From Pseudomonas sp. MWU13-2100 (GTDB lineage Bacteria; Pseudomonadota; Gammaproteobacteria; Pseudomonadales; Pseudomonadaceae), in the NCBI RefSeq assembly GCF_023242365.1, contig NZ_JALLIX010000004.1, forward strand, positions 184,564 through 248,563: 64,000 nt of DNA. The letters are read 5' to 3'. The notes below the pieces were generated by a model. It had not been told where the DNA came from. It worked only from the letters and a program-made list of their open reading frames with translations, and made no database searches. Shown here one piece after another: positions 62,294 through 64,000 of the stretch (position 1 is the stretch's first letter; each line of letters starts with the position of its first letter). A program made the position numbers and the translations under genes.

Positions 62294-62854
62294 CTAGTTC
62301 GCGGATTTCAAATCCTGTGCCAGTAGCCACTCACGCGTGTCGCTGAGCACCTCATCGGCCAACCGCGGATCATCACAAACCCGCGCCAGCACCATGGCCC
62401 CGACCATCGCGGCCCAGCTACCAGTGGCGGCGCGGCGCTTTTCCTCAGGCGTGACGCCGGGCATGGCCTGGCTCAAGCGCTCGAGCTGACGACGAATGCT
62501 CGCGGTCATCTGCGCCCGTGCCTCGGCGGACTGGCGGCTGGTTTCCGACGCCAGCCCGGCCATCGGACAGCCACCGGCACAATCCTGCAGGTGCGCGGCA
62601 CTCAGATACTGCGTGACATAACCGGCCACATCGCCCCCCGTCGGCACCGCCGTCGAAAACACGTGGGCCAGCGACTGGGCCACCAGATCGTCCTTCGAGG
62701 CGAAATACCCGTAGAAGCCACCATGGGTCAGCCCGGCCGCCTTCATCACCTCCGACACGGTGACCGCCTCATAGCCCCTGGCGCGAAACAGCCGACCGGC
62801 GGCCTCGAGGATATTGCGCCGGTTCTCCGCCACCTGCTCGCGACTGACCTTCAT
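62294..62854 (-). CDS. TetR-family repressor
   Basis: 186 aa. HTH at residues about 12-57 (RRNILEAAGRLFRARGYEAV, AGLTHGGFYGYFASKDDL). The ligand domain contains a Cys pair, DCAGGCPM, seen in redox- or electrophile-sensing TetR proteins of the NemR/AcuR type. Divergent from the SDR gene, with operators between them; likely represses both. Confidence 0.9.
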   Translation of the reverse strand: MKVSREQVAENRRNILEAAGRLFRARGYEAVTVSEVMKAAGLTHGGFYGYFASKDDLVAQSLAHVFSTAVPTGGDVAGYVTQYLSAAHLQDCAGGCPMAGLASETSRQSAEARAQMTASIRRQLERLSQAMPGVTPEEKRRAATGSWAAMVGAMVLARVCDDPRLADEVLSDTREWLLAQDLKSAN

Positions 62855-62875
62855 TGGAAACCTCCGCTAATAGGC

Positions 62876-62926
62876 TTGACAGTATACATGACAACCATCA
62901 TATTTATTAAACATGACAGCCGTCAT
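62876..62926. promoter_or_regulatory. SDR promoter with two TetR operators
   Basis: TTGACA (62876-62881), 17-bp spacer, CATATT (62899-62904). Two related palindromes: ATGAC-AACC-ATCAT (62888-62901, imperfect) within the promoter, and ATGAC-AGCC-GTCAT (62913-62926, perfect) downstream of the -10. Starts are 25 bp apart. They lie between the divergent tetR and SDR genes and are probable TetR sites. Confidence 0.7.
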
Positions 62927-62956
62927 GAATAAATCATTCCGCTGAGGATTACCGTC

Positions 62957-63745
62957 ATGACAGTCAAATCCGCCGTTTTGATTACCGGCGCTTCCACCGG
63001 TATCGGCGCTGTTTACGCCGATCGTTTTGCCAAGCGCGGTCACGCGCTGGTGCTGGTGGCTCGGGACAGGGCCCGCATGGACACACTGGCCGAACGGCTG
63101 CGGCAGGAAACCGGCGTTTCGGTGGATGTGGTCCAGGCCGACCTGACCGACGCGGGCGATCTGGCCCGTATCGAGTCGCGGGTTCGCGACGATGCGACTA
63201 TCGGCATCCTGATCAATAACGCCGGGATGGCCGGAGCCGGGACTTTCCTGGAACAGACAGCGGATGCGGTGAGCCAGGTCATCAACCTGAACATCACCGC
63301 CCTGGCCCGTCTGACCAGTGCAATCACGCCACGCCTGGTCCAGGCCGGCACGGGGTCGATCATCAACGTCGCCTCGGTGGTGGGCCTGGCGCCGGAACTG
63401 CAGATGACGGTCTATGGGGCGACCAAATCCTTTGTGCTGTTCTTCAGCCAAGGGCTGAATATCGAGCTCGGTGCCAAGGGCTTGTATGTGCAGGCCGTCC
63501 TGCCGGCCGCCACCCGCACCGAAATCTGGGAACGCTCGGGCAAGCGGATCGAGGATCTGCCGGCGGTCATGGAAGTCGATGACCTGGTGGACGCGGCGCT
63601 GGTGGGTTTTGATCGCCGTGAAACCGTGACCATTCCACCGCTGCCCGATGAAGGCCAATGGCAAGCCCTGGAAGCCGCTCGCCTGGCGATGTTGCCGAAC
63701 TACATGCAGGTCCTGCCGGCGGCGCGTTATCGCGATGGCGCCTGA
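62957..63745 (+). CDS. short-chain dehydrogenase/reductase
   Basis: 262-aa classical SDR. NAD(P) motif TGASTGIG (residues about 11-18), NNAGMAG, catalytic Ser in IINVASVVG, and Y-x-x-x-K in VYGATKSF. TGASTGIGAVYADRFAKRG with ARD after the second strand suggests NADP preference. Divergent from the TetR gene; its promoter contains the operators. Substrate unknown, probably a carbonyl compound. Confidence 0.92.
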   Translation: MTVKSAVLITGASTGIGAVYADRFAKRGHALVLVARDRARMDTLAERLRQETGVSVDVVQADLTDAGDLARIESRVRDDATIGILINNAGMAGAGTFLEQTADAVSQVINLNITALARLTSAITPRLVQAGTGSIINVASVVGLAPELQMTVYGATKSFVLFFSQGLNIELGAKGLYVQAVLPAATRTEIWERSGKRIEDLPAVMEVDDLVDAALVGFDRRETVTIPPLPDEGQWQALEAARLAMLPNYMQVLPAARYRDGA

Positions 63746-63799
63746 GGTCGGCATTTCGGCGCGATAGCCCGCGTTTTGCCCCTGGACTCGCTACTGCGG

Positions 63800-64000
63800 C
63801 CAACGCGGTCAATTGCAGGAGCCGGCTTGCCGGCTCCTGCAATACCCAGTCTGAACGAGAGTTGGCGGTGTGACGCGATCCTGTGGGAGCGGAGCTTGCC
63901 CGCGAAGCTTCTGGCGGCCTTGCCGGCGCCATCGCCGGCAAGCCGGCTCCTACAATGCCCAGTCTGAGCGAGAGTTGGCGGTGTGACGCGATCCTGTGGG
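63800..64000. repeat. REP cluster with 113-bp tandem unit
   Basis: Inverted GCAGGAGCCGGCTTGCCGGC and related GCCGGCAAGCCGGCTCCTAC elements, plus CCTGTGGGAGC..GCTTGCCCGCG. The segment CCCAGTCTGA.CGAGAGTTGG with its following GCGGTGTGACGCGATCCTGT occurs twice, at 63845 and 63958, 113 bp apart, and runs to the window edge. Non-coding. Confidence 0.82.

Noticed and set aside
63800..64000. Repeats at the right edge as a CRISPR array
   Set aside because: Only two copies with a 113-bp period, containing REP palindromes; no cas genes.

Overview
The window is a high-GC stretch of a Pseudomonas chromosome, most likely from the P. fluorescens group. The evidence is the pobA/pcaQ/pcaHG/pcaK/pcaB arrangement, a DUF2790 gene, Pseudomonas-type REP sequences (core GCGAGCAAGC..CCCACAGG), and typical efflux, MerR and TetR neighbourhoods. 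No rRNA, tRNA or CRISPR array was recognised.

Layout. (1) 10-7456: 4-hydroxybenzoate to protocatechuate to beta-ketoadipate genes (pcaB, pcaK, pcaG, pcaH, pcaQ and an AraC regulator on the minus strand; pobA on the plus strand). (2) 7457-18190: an accessory island. It holds a compact minus-strand operon of a 1724-aa protein (SF1 helicase fused to a type IA topoisomerase body), a 340-aa protein carrying the topoisomerase active-site tyrosine motif that the large protein lacks, a propeller-like protein and possibly a 43-aa protein. After it come an IS66 transposase remnant, an orphan PchB-like chorismate mutase, a LysE exporter, a ParDE-type toxin-antitoxin pair with a palindromic operator, and an EAL-domain remnant. 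(3) 18245-30957: a lipid-handling operon (acyl-CoA ligase, acyl-CoA dehydrogenase, MMPL/RND exporter, YCF48-like protein, DUF1329, DUF1302), a small hydrolase and an AraC/OruR-like regulator. (4) 31093-37489: a seven-gene minus-strand operon (quinone oxidoreductase, TauD-like dioxygenase, BKACE enzyme, MFS carrier, DsbA-like isomerase, Rieske ferredoxin, YeiH-type exporter) that looks like an uncharacterised catabolic pathway. Regions 3 and 4 share a two-half-site direct-repeat element with 21-bp period, suggesting control by the AraC protein at 29911-30957.

(5) 37773-43353: a scarred region. It has an intact drug exporter and an MHYT-GGDEF-EAL protein between fused or truncated remnants of several genes. 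(6) 43361-51862: MerR plus old-yellow-enzyme pair, PLD-family protein, DUF1275 protein, GST, and an overlapping pair of flavin amine/amino-acid oxidase and ThDP 2-keto-acid decarboxylase that may convert an amino acid to an aldehyde. (7) 51880-64000: pseudogenes, two paralogous lipoproteins, an RND-MFP-OMF efflux operon in unusual order, a flavin reductase, a shortened Ada-like protein lacking three of four zinc cysteines, an AEC transporter, a divergent TetR/SDR pair with palindromic operators, and a REP cluster at the right edge.

The strongest candidate for an undescribed system is the helicase-topoisomerase operon at 7658-15002: a type IA topoisomerase apparently split and rearranged over two chains, with the TOPRIM half fused to an SF1 helicase.
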